Below, in pieces: positions 1 to 9,714 of a DNA stretch of 64,000 nt; position 1 is the stretch's first letter; each line of letters opens with the position of its first letter. A program made the translations under genes and the position numbers. This DNA is from an uncultured Saprospiraceae bacterium (GTDB lineage Bacteria; Bacteroidota; Bacteroidia; Chitinophagales; Saprospiraceae): NCBI GenBank assembly GCA_937934275.1, contig CALHAM010000012.1, forward strand, positions 62,001-126,000, given 5' to 3'. A model generated the notes under the pieces. It was given only the letters and a program-made list of their open reading frames with translations, did no database searches and was not told the origin of the DNA.

Positions 1-1
1 G

Positions 2-802
2 ACGGATGCCGCCGTCAATCCAGGGAATAGCGGCGGGGCACTGGTCAATACTTTTGGAGAACTCATCGGCATCAACACTGCCATCGTAACCGAGTCGGGC
101 AGCTACGAGGGCTACTCTTTCGCCGTGCCGTCCAATTTAGTCCAAAAGGTCGTGCGCGACCTGCGCGAATTTGGTGAGGTACACCGCGCTTTTTTGGGCG
201 TGAGTATCGAAGACCTTAACAGCGAAATCGCACAAGATTTGGGACTGCCCAATGCCGACGGCGTGCGCGTCACGCGCGTCAGCCCTAACGGCGCCGCCGC
301 CGATGCGGGGCTACAAGCCGGCGACGTCATCCTGAGCATCAACAACATCGCTATGCGTCGGACGCCCGAGCTGCAAGAGTACATCGGACGCATGCGCCCG
401 GGTGAGCGCGTGGCTATCGAATACTGGCGCCACGGCATTCGACGCCGCGCCGACGCCGTGCTCAAAGACCGCAACAATTCTACCGCTTCCATCCCGCGCG
501 CTACCGGCTTAGAATTCAGCCAGCAACTGGGCTTTGAACTGCGCGAACTAACGCCTGAAGAAAAGCAGCGCATGCGCATCAAGGGGGCCATGGTGGTCAG
601 CGTCCGCAAGGGCAGCATCATCTACGACACCAACATGGTGCCCGGCTACATCATCACCAGCGTCAACGGCAGCCGCGTGTCTAACGTCGCCGAAGCCATA
701 GACTGCATCCGAAATGCCTACAACCTTGTCGTGTTGGATGGCTATTACGAGGGCGAACCCGACCTATACTCTTATCGCTTCCGGAAAGACCCTAGCAAAT
801 AG
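2..802 (+). CDS. HtrA/DegQ-family periplasmic serine protease, C-terminal part
   Basis: The gene enters from the left edge, so its start, signal peptide and most of the protease domain lie outside. The visible frame opens in the catalytic loop with GNSGG, whose serine is the nucleophile of the His-Asp-Ser triad, followed by the usual GINTAI and YSFAVPS strands of the trypsin-like fold. A first PDZ domain follows (FLGVSIEDL through GDVILSINN), then a more divergent second one (GAMVVSVRKGS, GYIITSVNGSRV). Two PDZ domains after the protease fit DegP/DegQ, which degrade or refold damaged envelope proteins. The stop codon is 6 bases from the end of the convergent asnB. Family assignment is secure; DegP cannot be told from DegQ without the N-terminus. 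Confidence 0.93.
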   Translation, partial: TDAAVNPGNSGGALVNTFGELIGINTAIVTESGSYEGYSFAVPSNLVQKVVRDLREFGEVHRAFLGVSIEDLNSEIAQDLGLPNADGVRVTRVSPNGAAADAGLQAGDVILSINNIAMRRTPELQEYIGRMRPGERVAIEYWRHGIRRRADAVLKDRNNSTASIPRATGLEFSQQLGFELRELTPEEKQRMRIKGAMVVSVRKGSIIYDTNMVPGYIITSVNGSRVSNVAEAIDCIRNAYNLVVLDGYYEGEPDLYSYRFRKDPSK

Positions 803-808
803 TTCCTC

Positions 809-2479
809 TTACTGCGCGGCCTGATGAACGGAACGCACCGACCGACCCGAAGGGTCGTTCATGCGCCGAAAAGACTCGTCCCAAGCCAAGGCCTCGGGTG
901 TGGAGCAAGCCACCGAGGGCACCGAAGGGACGCAAGCAGCAGCAGCATCTGAGGGAAAGTGCTCGGCAAAGAGACAGCGATAATAGTATTCCTCCTTGGT
1001 CATGGGCGGGTTAATCGGAAAGCGATAGTGCGCATGAGCGAGCTCCTCGTCCGATACGGCTTGAGCCGTAATCTGCTTTAAGGTATCAATCCAGCTATAG
1101 CCCACTCCGTCTGAAAACTGCTCCTTTTGCCGCCAAGCAATGTCGGGGTGCAAGATGTCTTCAAAGGCCTTCCGAAGCACCCACTTTTCCATGCGGCCAT
1201 TGGCTGGGCGCTTATCTTCCGGATTGAGGCGCATGGCCACATCCATAAACTCTTTGTCTAAGAACGGCACGCGCCCCTCTACTCCCCAAGCAGCCAATGA
1301 CTTGTTGGCCCGCAGGCAGTCGTAAAGGTGCAACTTACTCAGCTTGCGCACCGTCTCCTCATGAAAAGCCCGTGCGTCCGGGGCCTTATGAAAATACAGA
1401 TAGCCGCCAAAAAGCTCGTCGGAGCCTTCGCCCGAAAGCACCATCTTGATCCCCATGGCCTTAATGGCCCGCGCCATCAGATACATCGGCGTAGAGGCGC
1501 GCACGGTGGTAACGTCGTAGGTCTCTAAGTGGTAAATAACCTCTCGCAAGGCATCCAACCCCTCTTGTATGGTGAAATGTATCTCGTGATGCACCGTCTT
1601 GAGGTAATCCGCCATTTTACGCGCTGCCGCCAAATCAGGCGAGCCTTTTAGCCCTACGGCAAAAGAATGCAACTGAGGCCACCACGCCTCGCTGATGCTC
1701 CCCGTCTCGATGCGCCTCGGCGCGTACTTTTTAGCTATAGCTGCAATGATAGACGAGTCTAACCCACCCGACAGCAATACCCCATAGGGCACATCGGACA
1801 TGAGCTGCCGCTCCACAGCGCGCTCCAAAGCGTAGCGCAAAGCGCGGAGGTCGGTAGGGTTGTCCTGGACGGCTTCATACGCAAACCAGTCGCGCTCGTA
1901 CCAGCGCCGAGGCTCCGCCCCCTCAGGACTGTACAGATAATGCCCGGGAGGAAACTCCCGAAACTGCCGGCAAATGCCTTCAAGCGCTTTCAATTCGGAA
2001 GCGACATAAACGTTGCCAAAGGCATCCCAGCCCATGTAGAGTGGGATGATTCCCATGTGATCGCGAGCAATGAGGTATGCCCCGGTTTCGGTGTCGTAAA
2101 GCGCAAAGGCAAAAATGCCGTTTAGGTCTTCCAAAAAGTGCGGACCTTTTTCGCGATATAGCGATAGAATAACCTCACAGTCAGACTCCGTTTGGTATTC
2201 GTAGGTATTTTCAAATTGCCGGCGTATAGTGCGATGGTTATATATCTCCCCGTTGACGGCCAGCACGTGTTTTCTGTCGGGCGAATAGAGCGGTTGACCA
2301 CCGGAGATAGGATCCACGATGGCCAGCCGTTCATGGGCCAAAATGGCCTGTGGGCAGGCGAAAATACCGCTCCAGTCGGGGCCTCGATGCCGCAATTTGC
2401 GCGCCATGGCGAGCGCTCGCTCGCGCAAGACCGCTCCTTCAGTACCTCTACTTCCGAAAATACCTACAAATCCACACAT
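809..2479 (-). CDS. asnB: Asparagine synthetase B (glutamine-hydrolysing)
   Basis: Makes asparagine from aspartate, ATP and glutamine in the cytosol. At 556 residues it matches the usual AsnB length. The protein starts MCGFVGIFG, so Met removal exposes Cys2, the nucleophile of the N-terminal glutaminase domain (about residues 2-190). The C-terminal synthetase domain carries the ATP pyrophosphate loop SGGLDSS at about residue 236 and the later motif SGEGSDELFGGY. The start is fixed by the need for Cys at position 2. A well-formed Bacteroidota promoter lies 34 bases upstream (2513-2543), so it is probably transcribed alone. It is convergent with the protease gene. AsnB-like domains also occur in specialised biosynthesis, but the length and housekeeping context favour the metabolic enzyme. 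Confidence 0.95.
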   Translation of the reverse strand: MCGFVGIFGSRGTEGAVLRERALAMARKLRHRGPDWSGIFACPQAILAHERLAIVDPISGGQPLYSPDRKHVLAVNGEIYNHRTIRRQFENTYEYQTESDCEVILSLYREKGPHFLEDLNGIFAFALYDTETGAYLIARDHMGIIPLYMGWDAFGNVYVASELKALEGICRQFREFPPGHYLYSPEGAEPRRWYERDWFAYEAVQDNPTDLRALRYALERAVERQLMSDVPYGVLLSGGLDSSIIAAIAKKYAPRRIETGSISEAWWPQLHSFAVGLKGSPDLAAARKMADYLKTVHHEIHFTIQEGLDALREVIYHLETYDVTTVRASTPMYLMARAIKAMGIKMVLSGEGSDELFGGYLYFHKAPDARAFHEETVRKLSKLHLYDCLRANKSLAAWGVEGRVPFLDKEFMDVAMRLNPEDKRPANGRMEKWVLRKAFEDILHPDIAWRQKEQFSDGVGYSWIDTLKQITAQAVSDEELAHAHYRFPINPPMTKEEYYYRCLFAEHFPSDAAAACVPSVPSVACSTPEALAWDESFRRMNDPSGRSVRSVHQAAQ

Positions 2480-2512
2480 AATAGAATTGGGTCTCTTTTA
2501 AAAATAGGCGGG

Positions 2513-2543
2513 CAAAGGTAGGCTGCTGCCGAAGCTCCAACAA
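2513..2543 (-). promoter_or_regulatory. Candidate Bacteroidota-type promoter of asnB
   Basis: Read on the minus strand, TTG (2541-2543), 20 bases, then TACCTTTG (2513-2520), which matches the phylum's -7 consensus TAnnTTTG with a TTG -33 element. The predicted RNA would start about 25-30 bases before the asnB ATG. The same TTG-N20/21-TACCTTTG arrangement precedes both tRNA units in this window, which supports the reading. Confidence 0.6.
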
Positions 2544-2664
2544 GGGTTCCCTTGCCTGATCGCTTCCCGCATTGCAAGCGCTCGCACTCGAAGGCCGCCC
2601 TCGCCACCTCCTTGTGCGCTAAACCCGTAGCATTCTCAGCCTTTCCGTGTTGATTGCTAAAAAC

Positions 2665-3636
2665 TCACCACATCCGCCCCGCGCGCAAGTACCCGCACAC
2701 GTAGTCTGCAATGCCGTCTTCCAAGGAGTAGAAAGGCTTTTCGTAGCCCGCCACCTGGCGCAGTTTCGTCATGTCGGCCTCGGTGAAATACTGGTAAGTG
2801 TTGCGGATGTCTTCGGGCGTGTCCACGAACACAATGTTGGGATCGGCATCCATAGCGCGAAAAGTGTTCACCGCTAAGTCTAAAAACGTGCGCGCCCGAC
2901 CCGTGCCGAGGTTGTACAGGGCGCTGGTCGGGCGTTTTTCTAAAAAGAACAGCAGCACATCTACTACATCCTTGACGTAAATAAAGTCGCGGCTTTGCTC
3001 CCCGTCGCGGAAGTCGGGCCGATGTGAGCGAAACAGGCGCATGGCCCCTGTAGCGCGAATTTGCTGGACGGTGTGGAAAACCACCGAGGCCATGCGCCCT
3101 TTATGGTACTCGTTAGGGCCATAGACGTTGAAGAACTTAAAGCCCGCCCAAGAGATACCGGCCTTCGGAGCCTGTGATAGAAGCCACAGGTCGAAGTCCT
3201 GTTTGCTCTGACCATAAGGATTGAGTGGCCGCAACTCGGCCACGCGCTCGTGTGCATCGGAATAGCCCCGCTCGCCCGCCCCGTAAGTAGCTGCGCTGCT
3301 CGCGTAGAAAAAAGGAATGCCGTACTCAGCGCAGCGCTGCCACAGCTGCTGAGAATAGCGCAAGTTAAGCGCCTCGAAGATGGCGGCGTCTTTTTCCGTC
3401 GTATCGGTGCGTGCCCCGAGGTGAAAGACCACCTCTACGTCGCGCCGATGTGCGTCGAGCCAGGCTAAAAAGCGGTCGCGATGCACGCGCTCTCGCAAGC
3501 GTTTTCCCGCCAAATTGCGCTCTTTGTCTGCACGGCTAAAGTCGTCTACTGCTACTATTTCTGTGTGGCCGGCGTCGTTAAGTCGCCGCACCATACATGA
3601 GCCGATAAAACCCGCCGCTCCAGTAACTACAAGCAT
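2665..3636 (-). CDS. hldD: ADP-L-glycero-D-manno-heptose 6-epimerase
   Basis: Converts ADP-D-glycero-manno-heptose to the L-glycero form, the last step in making the heptose donor for lipopolysaccharide inner core. It is 323 residues, in the short-chain dehydrogenase/epimerase family. Visible features are the NADP-binding GAAGFIGS (residues 6-13), the VDDFSR region after strand 2, the active-site serines in YASSAATYGAGE (about 111-122), and the catalytic Tyr141-Lys145 pair in NPYGQSKQ. The later NVYGPNEYHKG and FIYVKDVVDV motifs are typical of RfaD/HldD rather than generic sugar epimerases. The start begins directly with the Rossmann strand MLVVTGA. It lies downstream of clpB on the same strand, but a terminator between them suggests separate transcription. 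Confidence 0.93.
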   Translation of the reverse strand: MLVVTGAAGFIGSCMVRRLNDAGHTEIVAVDDFSRADKERNLAGKRLRERVHRDRFLAWLDAHRRDVEVVFHLGARTDTTEKDAAIFEALNLRYSQQLWQRCAEYGIPFFYASSAATYGAGERGYSDAHERVAELRPLNPYGQSKQDFDLWLLSQAPKAGISWAGFKFFNVYGPNEYHKGRMASVVFHTVQQIRATGAMRLFRSHRPDFRDGEQSRDFIYVKDVVDVLLFFLEKRPTSALYNLGTGRARTFLDLAVNTFRAMDADPNIVFVDTPEDIRNTYQYFTEADMTKLRQVAGYEKPFYSLEDGIADYVCGYLRAGRMW

Positions 3637-3776
3637 GCTTTTATCACAAGTATTTTAAGCGGCAAAGGTCGACAAAAAAAACGGTTGCCCATGAGGCAGC
3701 CATCTTTAACAAACAACAAGCCCTCTGTGCGCGTTACACCTTCTTAACTCCTCATTAGGCGAAAAGAGCTATTGCC

Positions 3777-3824
3777 TGAAAAAGAGAGGCCGAAAGCGCA
3801 CAAGGGCAAGAGCACTTTCGGCCT
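3777..3824 (-). terminator. Rho-independent terminator after clpB
   Basis: On the minus strand AGGCCGAAAG (3815-3824) pairs with CTTTCGGCCT (3787-3796). It is followed by CTCTTTTTC over 3777-3786. It sits about 55 bases past the clpB stop and separates clpB from hldD. Confidence 0.7.
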
Positions 3825-3878
3825 ATTGCCCCGACCCAGCGGGGTTGTGGGGTATTGCAAATGGAGCTTGCCCACCAA

Positions 3879-6512
3879 TTACACTTCTAAGCGCTGTGTA
3901 ACAACCTCCCTGCCGTTGGTGATTGAGCGCCGACCAAAGACCAGCCCAGCGCCGTCGGCGTCCACCAGTACCGTGTCGCCTTTCACGTAGTTGCCGGCCA
4001 GCACGTGCTTGGCCAATGCGTTGACGAACTCGCGCTGTAGCGTGCGCTTGAGCGGGCGAGCGCCGTATTGCGGGTCGAAGCCCTGCTCTACTAACCACTG
4101 CACAGCAGCAGGCGTCAGCTCTACTTTCAGCTCTTGACGAGCTAGCGTCTCGCGAATGTCCTCCAATAAAATATGGAGAATTGCCCGCATCTGGCTCTTG
4201 AGCAGCGGATGGAAAACAATGACCTCGTCGATACGGTTGAGGAATTCGGGCCGCAGGTTTCCCTTTAAGGCGTCCATGACCTCCTCTTTGGCGCGCTCGT
4301 AGGCCGTCTGCAAATCGGCATACTCTTCGAACACCTGCTGGATGCGGTCGCTGGCTAAGTTAGAAGTCATGATGATGACGGTGTTCTTAAAGTTAGCCGT
4401 TCGGCCCTTGTTGTCGGTCAGGCGGCCGTCGTCGAGCACCTGCAACAGGATGTTGAACACGTCGGGGTGCGCTTTCTCGATTTCATCGAGCAGCACGATA
4501 GTGTACGGACGGCGCCGGACGGCCTCGGTAAGCTGCCCGCCCTCGTCGTAGCCTACGTAGCCCGGCGGAGCACCGACGAGCCGCGATACGCTGTGGCGCT
4601 CCTGGTATTCGCTCATGTCAATGCGCACGATGGCGCGTTCGTCGTCGAAAAGTACGTCGGCCAGGGCTTTGGCTAGCTCGGTCTTACCCACTCCTGTAGG
4701 ACCGCAAAAGATGAAAGAGCCGATGGGCTTGTCTGGGTCGCTCAGGCCCGCGCGGCTGCGTCGGATAGCATCCGACACGGCAGCCACGGCTTCGTCTTGC
4801 CCCACAACGCGCTTGTGCAGTTCGTCTTCTAAGTGCAGCAGGCGCTCGCGTTCGCCGCGGAGCATCTTGGCTACGGGTATGCCCGTCCAGCGAGCGATGA
4901 CCTCAGCAATATCGTTGGCTGTAACGGCTTGATGCGTCATGCGGTTTTCGGGCGAAAGCTCAGCCAAGCGCGCTTCGGCAGCTTTTAGTGCAGCCTCTTG
5001 TGCGGGTATTTCGCTGTATTTGATGCGCGAAGCCAACTCGAAGTTTCCTTCGCGCTCGGCGCGTTGGTACTGCAGTTGCAAGTCCTCCAATTTTTGCTTA
5101 CTGCTCTGAATGGCCTCAGCCATTTCGCGCTCTTGCTGCCATTTGCTGCGCAGGCTATCGAGTTTTTCGCGCAAGTCTTCTATTTGCTTCGTCAGTGCTT
5201 CCAGTTTGCGCTCGTCTCTTTCGCGCTTGATGGCTTCACGCTCGATTTCGAGCTGGCGCAAACGACGGTCGAGTTCATCTACTTCTTCGGGCACGGAGTC
5301 GAGCTCCAGTCGCAGCTTAGCCGCCGCCTCATCCATCAGGTCAATCGCTTTGTCGGGCAACTTGCGCTCGCTGATGTAGCGATGCGACAACTCGGCAGCG
5401 GCGATGATGGCTTCATCGAGGATTTGCACCTTGTGGTAGTTCTCGTAGCGCTCGCGCAAACCGCGTAGAATAGAAATAGTATCCTCCACACTCGGCTCGT
5501 CTACATAGACCGACTGGAAGCGGCGCTCCAGGGCTTTGTCGCTTTCGAAATATTTCTGGTATTCGTCGAGTGTGGTGGCGCCAATGGTTCGCAATTCTCC
5601 GCGCGCCAGGGCAGGCTTCAAGATGTTGGCTGCATCCATAGCGCCTTGGCCGCCGCCGGCCCCTACCAAGGTGTGAATTTCGTCGATGAACAGGATGACT
5701 TGCTCGTTGGACTCTACCACCTCGTTAATAACGGCTTTTAGGCGCTCCTCAAACTCTCCTTTGTATTTAGCACCCGCAATGAGCGCAGCCATATCTAAGG
5801 CAAAAATGCGCTTGGAGCGCAGGTTTTCGGGCACGTCGTGGCGCGCAATGCGCCAGGCAATGCCTTCCACAATAGCCGTCTTACCCACACCCGGGTCGCC
5901 AATGAGAATGGGGTTATTTTTCTTCCGTCGGCTAAGAATGTGCAGCACACGGCGAATTTCCTCATCGCGCCCAATGACGGGGTCCAATTTGCCCGCCTCT
6001 GCCATCTCCGTGAGGTTAATGGCGTATTTGTTTAGCGCGTTGTAGGTCTGCTCTGCTCCTTGGTCAGTTACCTTGCGCCCCTTGCGCAGCTCCTGTATGG
6101 CTTTGCTAAGCGCCTCCGGCGTGGCCCCTTCTTCGCGAAGCAAGCGAGCGGTCTTGTCAGAGCCTTTGGCAATGCCCAATAGCAGGACTTCCAACGAGAT
6201 ATACTCATCGCCATACTCCTTGAGCAGCCCTTTGGCAGCTGTGATGGCGCGATTGGCGTCGGGCGTCAGGTACTGCTTGTCGGCCCCTTTGACTTTGGGT
6301 ATCTCCCAAATGAGTTGATTCAGGCGCTCTTCAATGCGTTTCACATTAGCGCCCACTTTGCCCAGCAGAAAATTGACCACTGAGTCGTCTACCTCCAGCA
6401 TGCCTTTCAGCAAGTGGGCAGTATCCACATTTTGTTGCTCATATCCAGCGGCAATCTGCTGCGCTTGGCTCAGCGCTTCCTGCGCTTTGATGGTGAAATT
6501 ATCATACGTCAT
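3879..6512 (-). CDS. clpB: ATP-dependent disaggregase chaperone ClpB
   Basis: A hexameric AAA+ chaperone that, with DnaK, pulls polypeptides out of aggregates after heat stress. It is 877 residues, a normal length. Order of parts: Clp N-domain (about 1-145), first nucleotide domain with Walker A GDPGVGKT (205-212) and Walker [10 protein letters not shown], the long coiled-coil M domain rich in Glu, Arg and Lys (about 400-530, the feature that separates ClpB from ClpA/ClpC), and a second nucleotide domain with GPTGVGKT and [14 protein letters not shown]. The pore-loop tyrosine of the second ring is in [13 protein letters not shown]. No ClpP-binding loop was noticed. A TAnnTTTG element lies 74 bases upstream; no HrcA CIRCE element was seen. 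Confidence 0.97.
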   Translation of the reverse strand: MTYDNFTIKAQEALSQAQQIAAGYEQQNVDTAHLLKGMLEVDDSVVNFLLGKVGANVKRIEERLNQLIWEIPKVKGADKQYLTPDANRAITAAKGLLKEYGDEYISLEVLLLGIAKGSDKTARLLREEGATPEALSKAIQELRKGRKVTDQGAEQTYNALNKYAINLTEMAEAGKLDPVIGRDEEIRRVLHILSRRKKNNPILIGDPGVGKTAIVEGIAWRIARHDVPENLRSKRIFALDMAALIAGAKYKGEFEERLKAVINEVVESNEQVILFIDEIHTLVGAGGGQGAMDAANILKPALARGELRTIGATTLDEYQKYFESDKALERRFQSVYVDEPSVEDTISILRGLRERYENYHKVQILDEAIIAAAELSHRYISERKLPDKAIDLMDEAAAKLRLELDSVPEEVDELDRRLRQLEIEREAIKRERDERKLEALTKQIEDLREKLDSLRSKWQQEREMAEAIQSSKQKLEDLQLQYQRAEREGNFELASRIKYSEIPAQEAALKAAEARLAELSPENRMTHQAVTANDIAEVIARWTGIPVAKMLRGERERLLHLEDELHKRVVGQDEAVAAVSDAIRRSRAGLSDPDKPIGSFIFCGPTGVGKTELAKALADVLFDDERAIVRIDMSEYQERHSVSRLVGAPPGYVGYDEGGQLTEAVRRRPYTIVLLDEIEKAHPDVFNILLQVLDDGRLTDNKGRTANFKNTVIIMTSNLASDRIQQVFEEYADLQTAYERAKEEVMDALKGNLRPEFLNRIDEVIVFHPLLKSQMRAILHILLEDIRETLARQELKVELTPAAVQWLVEQGFDPQYGARPLKRTLQREFVNALAKHVLAGNYVKGDTVLVDADGAGLVFGRRSITNGREVVTQRLEV

Positions 6513-6585
6513 GGCTAAAAAGAAGGCATCTCTCTTCCGAGAAAGGTGTTGTTTTTGGGTGAAAAAGGAATTTTCCTATTCCCTA

Positions 6586-6593
6586 CAAATTTA
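6586..6593 (-). promoter_or_regulatory. Candidate -7 element upstream of clpB
   Basis: TAAATTTG on the minus strand fits TAnnTTTG and lies 74 bases before the clpB start. No clear TTG -33 element is at the expected distance, so it is weak by sequence alone. Confidence 0.35.
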
Positions 6594-6622
6594 CTTCCAG
6601 CCCCTCTAAAGGTTGAACTTTA

Positions 6623-6635
6623 TGCCAAAATGGCA
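6623..6635. repeat. Perfect short inverted repeat between rsmE and clpB
   Basis: TGCCA-AAA-TGGCA forms a perfect 5-bp-arm inverted repeat about 30 bases upstream of the candidate clpB -7 element and past the rsmE stop. It could be an operator for clpB or a chance palindrome. No long T-run follows on the rsmE strand, so it is not an obvious terminator. Confidence 0.3.
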
Positions 6636-6727
6636 CTTTTTGTTTCACTAAATGACTTTTTGGCGCCAATTTCCTGCGCGTGCAGTTCTCCTGCGACTGC
6701 TCAGCTGCGTCAAAGAGCCGCACCCCT

Positions 6728-7438
6728 TCAATCCTGCGATAAAAGTTGGTAGGCGGCAGCCAGGAGCACCCCGGCTGTCTCTGTGCGCAGGCGAGCGCTG
6801 CCCAAGCTTAAAGCGACAAAACCGTGCGCCTGAGCCAGCGCCACTTCGTCGGGCGTAAAATCGCCCTCTGGGCCAATGAGGACGAGCGTGTCGGTGCGGG
6901 GTTGCAGCCACAATTGCACCGGCTGCCGCGGTCCTTGGCCACACCAGGCAATGGCGCGAAGAGGTTCAGCCGCGCTCTGCACCACTTCGGCTATTGGCTT
7001 CGGCAGCTCTAGCTGAGGCATCCAAGCCCGAAGCGATTGCTTAAGGGCAGCAATGACGATCTTTTGCATGCGGTCTAAGCGCAGCGTAGTGCGCTGCGAG
7101 CGCTGACACAACAACGGCGTAATGCGGCTCACCCCCAACTCAGTCGCCTTTTCTAAGAACCACTCGAAGCGGTCTATGTGCTTCGGCAGGGCTATGGCAA
7201 GGTGCAACTGCCCAGGTGGCGGAGGGAGGAAGCGCGTGGACAGGATGCGGACAAACGCCTGGCGCTTAGATGCTTCGGCCAATTCGGCATCGTAAAAGCC
7301 CCCTTGGCCGTCGGTCAAGCACAAGCGCTCTCCCTTGCGCCCGCGCATCACAGTGAGCAAGTGGCGGCTTTCCTCTTCATCCAGCGCTACAAGCGTACCA
7401 GAGGGTCTGACTATAAAGTACAATTGGTCGTCGTGCAC
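6728..7438 (-). CDS. rsmE: 16S rRNA (uracil(1498)-N(3))-methyltransferase
   Basis: Methylates N3 of U1498 in 16S rRNA using S-adenosylmethionine. It is 236 residues, the usual size. The N-terminal part is the RNA-binding PUA-like domain (ESRHLLTVMRGRKGERL, then DGQGGFYDAEL). The C-terminal half is the knotted SPOUT domain: the AIALPKHIDRFEWFLEKATELGV segment (split by family motifs), RSQRTTLRLDRM, and the SAM-binding LIGPEGDFTPDEV and SLGSARLRTETAG. The start at MHDDQLYFIV leaves a normal N-terminus. It is divergent from panD, and a minus-strand TACTTTTG lies upstream. Confidence 0.95.
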   Translation of the reverse strand: MHDDQLYFIVRPSGTLVALDEEESRHLLTVMRGRKGERLCLTDGQGGFYDAELAEASKRQAFVRILSTRFLPPPPGQLHLAIALPKHIDRFEWFLEKATELGVSRITPLLCQRSQRTTLRLDRMQKIVIAALKQSLRAWMPQLELPKPIAEVVQSAAEPLRAIAWCGQGPRQPVQLWLQPRTDTLVLIGPEGDFTPDEVALAQAHGFVALSLGSARLRTETAGVLLAAAYQLLSQD

Positions 7439-7514
7439 GAGTCGCGTTTTTGAAGCTCATCGTCAGTATCAACAAGCGACCACATTTGGTGGCTCCTTAC
7501 GCGGTCACCCGCTG

Positions 7515-7522
7515 CAAAAGTA
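7515..7522 (-). promoter_or_regulatory. Candidate -7 element upstream of rsmE
   Basis: TACTTTTG on the minus strand fits TAnnTTTG and lies 77 bases before the rsmE start, in the divergent rsmE/panD region. Confidence 0.35.
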
Positions 7523-7566
7523 ACCGCAAAGCCCGCCTGTACTGCTACCGAGTATCGCCGTAAAAC

Positions 7567-7574
7567 TACCTTTG
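7567..7574 (+). promoter_or_regulatory. Candidate -7 element upstream of panD
   Basis: TACCTTTG fits TAnnTTTG and lies 69 bases before the panD ATG. No TTG is at the expected -33 position. Confidence 0.4.
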
Positions 7575-7642
7575 CACGTCGGTGGTTACTACAGTGCACA
7601 TCTTGCGTTGAAAGCATCCACCATTAGAAACGAACGCAAATC

Positions 7643-7999
7643 ATGTTCATCCAGGTTTTCAAAAGCAAAATTCACCGTGTACGCGTTACGCAGGCTAATC
7701 TGAACTACATTGGAAGCATTACCATTGACGAAGAGCTCCTCGAAGCAGCCAACATCGTCGAAGGGGAACGCGTGCAGATCGTCAATAACAACAATGGCGC
7801 GCGCTTCGAAACTTACGTCATCCGAGGGGAGCGCGGCAGCGGTGTTATCTGCCTCAACGGAGCCGCCGCCCGACTGGTGCAGGTGGGCGATGTAATCATC
7901 ATCATCTCCTATGCCTTCATGACGCCCGAGGAAGCCCGCGAATTTCGGCCAATCGCCATCTTTCCCGACGAAAACAACCGCTTGGTTAAGCCCTCCTAA
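7643..7999 (+). CDS. panD: Aspartate 1-decarboxylase proenzyme
   Basis: Decarboxylates aspartate to beta-alanine for pantothenate and coenzyme A. It is a pyruvoyl enzyme made as a proenzyme that cleaves itself between Gly24 and Ser25; here YIGSITID places exactly Gly24-Ser25, and Ser25 becomes the pyruvoyl group. Conserved Lys9 (KSKIHRV), Tyr22 and the [16 protein letters not shown] stretch are present. The length of 118 residues is standard. No other pan genes are adjacent, so it stands alone between the divergent rsmE and a small exported protein. The start is confirmed by the position of the cleavage site. Confidence 0.97.
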   Translation: MFIQVFKSKIHRVRVTQANLNYIGSITIDEELLEAANIVEGERVQIVNNNNGARFETYVIRGERGSGVICLNGAAARLVQVGDVIIIISYAFMTPEEAREFRPIAIFPDENNRLVKPS

Positions 8000-8108
8000 G
8001 CCAGACTTCAACAGGCAAAATTCCGCTCAAGCAGCAACACTCCGACCCAAAGCCTCTATTTTCTCAGCCAAGCATTCCCAATATCGCTCTAACAAAAAAG
8101 GTTTCACT

Positions 8109-8477
8109 ATGCGCCAATTACTGCTCGTTATTACGCTGTGCCTCATAGGCCTAGCCTCTTCGTTTGCTCAGCGGGTGCCTAAAATAGAAGTCTACTTCCA
8201 GCGGCATCACACCCAACAAGACCTCCTGAACATCCAAGAAGAACTGTCGGCCATGGGCATAGAAATCACTTATGAGGATGTAGCCTTCGATGAACAGGGC
8301 CGCCTGACTTCCCTCGCTATTCGGGTAGACTGCAAAGACGGCTTCTCCGGCAGCGCTTACGCATCGCCCGTGCCTAAGGACCTTTCCTTTGGGTTCGTTC
8401 GCGACTATCGCCAAGAAGCCGCCTCTCCTTTTGGCATCGGTTACATAGCAGAGCAGCGCAACTCCAAGCAAGAGTAG
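8109..8477 (+). CDS. Small exported protein of unknown function
   Basis: 122 residues. The N-terminus is a clear signal peptide: MRQLLLVITLCLIGLASSFAQ, with cleavage expected after SFAQ or nearby. The mature part, about 100 residues, is a mix of predicted strands and one amphipathic helix: KIEVYFQR, DLLNIQEELSAMGIEITYEDVAF, then DEQGRLTSLAIRV. That helix-strand-turn-strand pattern resembles short modules seen in other Bacteroidota exported proteins, but I do not recognise a named family and give no function. There is a single cysteine in the mature part. It sits between panD and the convergent tsaD with no obvious operon partner. Confidence 0.7.
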   Translation: MRQLLLVITLCLIGLASSFAQRVPKIEVYFQRHHTQQDLLNIQEELSAMGIEITYEDVAFDEQGRLTSLAIRVDCKDGFSGSAYASPVPKDLSFGFVRDYRQEAASPFGIGYIAEQRNSKQE

Positions 8478-8545
8478 CCTTAGTGTGTTTCAATTGGATT
8501 GACGCGAAAAACTAGAGGTCAAGCCTACAGGTGGGCCTCCTTGCC

Positions 8546-9556
8546 TTAAGGCTGAAATCCACGCGTGTAAGGAGCCACCTCTTGCCCACAGAATTCGCCG
8601 CGTAAATATTTGAAATAGGCAGCCATACCGACCATGGCGGCATTATCGGTGCAATATTCAAAAGCGGGGACGTAAGTATTCCACCCCTCGCGCTGACCTA
8701 GCTCCTCGAAGCGACGGCGCAGCTCGGCATTAGCGCTAACGCCACCGGCCAAAGCAACTTCGCTAATGCCGGTTTGCCGAGCAGCGCGCTGCAAGGTTTT
8801 GAGCAGCACCGAGACGATAGCGCTCTGCACCGAAGCGCAAAGGTCAGCCAAGTTTTTCTCGATAAAATGCGGGTCAGCTGCCGTTTGCTCGCGTAAAAAA
8901 TAGAGAAAAGCGGTCTTCAGGCCACTAAAGCTGAAATTTAGCCCAGGCACATGCGCTTCAGGAAAAGCGAAACGCGGCCGCCCTTGCTGTGCCCAACGGT
9001 CAATGAGCGGACCCGCCGGATAGCCTAGCCCGAGCAATTTCCCTGCCTTATCGAAGGCTTCGCCAGCGGCATCGTCTAAGGTTTGGCCCAGCACCTCCAT
9101 CTCGGACGTACTGCGCACCTCTACGATTTGCGTATGGCCGCCACTAACTGTTAAGCATAAAAACGGAAAAGTCGGCTTTGGCTCTTCAATGAAATGTGCC
9201 AGCACGTGTGCCTGCATGTGGTTAACTTCAATGAGAGGTATTTCTAAACTCAAAGCAACGGCCTTAGCAAAAGAAGTCCCCACCAAAAGTGAGCCCATCA
9301 GCCCTGGCCCACGCGTAAACGCCACCGCCGACAAAGCCTCCTTACTCACCCCGGCCTGACGAAGCGCCTGCTCTACCACGGGAATGATGTTGACCTGATG
9401 TGCCCGCGAAGCCACCTCAGGCACTACCCCGCCGTATTGCCGATGCATCTCCTGATTAGCCGTGCAGTTCGACAAAACCCGCCCTTCTTGTAACACCGCA
9501 GCAGAGGTGTCGTCACAAGAAGACTCAATGGCTAGTATGGTTACCTTTTCCCTCAT
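8546..9556 (-). CDS. tsaD: tRNA N6-adenosine threonylcarbamoyltransferase
   Basis: Transfers the threonylcarbamoyl group to A37 of tRNAs that read ANN codons, with TsaB and TsaE (not in this window). An ASKHA-fold metalloenzyme of 336 residues. Visible: IESSCDDTSAAV (residues 10-21), PEVASRAH, GPGLMGSLLVG, the metal-binding His113 and His117 in HMQAH, SGGHTQIVEV, and GGVSANAELR. The reading frame extends to a TTG at 9577, but the ATG at 9556 starts right before the first conserved strand (MREKVTILAIE), so I use that. A TAACTTTG element sits just upstream. Confidence 0.96.
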   Translation of the reverse strand: MREKVTILAIESSCDDTSAAVLQEGRVLSNCTANQEMHRQYGGVVPEVASRAHQVNIIPVVEQALRQAGVSKEALSAVAFTRGPGLMGSLLVGTSFAKAVALSLEIPLIEVNHMQAHVLAHFIEEPKPTFPFLCLTVSGGHTQIVEVRSTSEMEVLGQTLDDAAGEAFDKAGKLLGLGYPAGPLIDRWAQQGRPRFAFPEAHVPGLNFSFSGLKTAFLYFLREQTAADPHFIEKNLADLCASVQSAIVSVLLKTLQRAARQTGISEVALAGGVSANAELRRRFEELGQREGWNTYVPAFEYCTDNAAMVGMAAYFKYLRGEFCGQEVAPYTRGFQP

Positions 9557-9574
9557 AACAACATAAAAGAACGA

Positions 9575-9582
9575 CAAAGTTA
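9575..9582 (-). promoter_or_regulatory. Candidate -7 element upstream of tsaD
   Basis: TAACTTTG on the minus strand fits TAnnTTTG and lies 19 bases before the chosen tsaD ATG. If used, the leader is very short, and the TTG start at 9577 would fall outside the transcript, which favours the ATG. Confidence 0.4.
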
Positions 9583-9714
9583 CGCCAGCACAGCTTCTTC
9601 CCTATTTGCAAAAAAATACGCTATTTGGCACTGAGGCAGCCAAACATGTATTTATCTGCATCCTAATGAGATATTTCTGAAATTTTTTCAACCAAAATCT
9701 TGTTTTTCCTTAAG

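Noticed and set aside
4998..5468. A 156-codon frame opposite clpB
   Set aside because: It is antisense to the coiled-coil M domain and is made of the complement of Glu/Arg/Lys codons, giving Phe- and Leu-rich text. No start signal.
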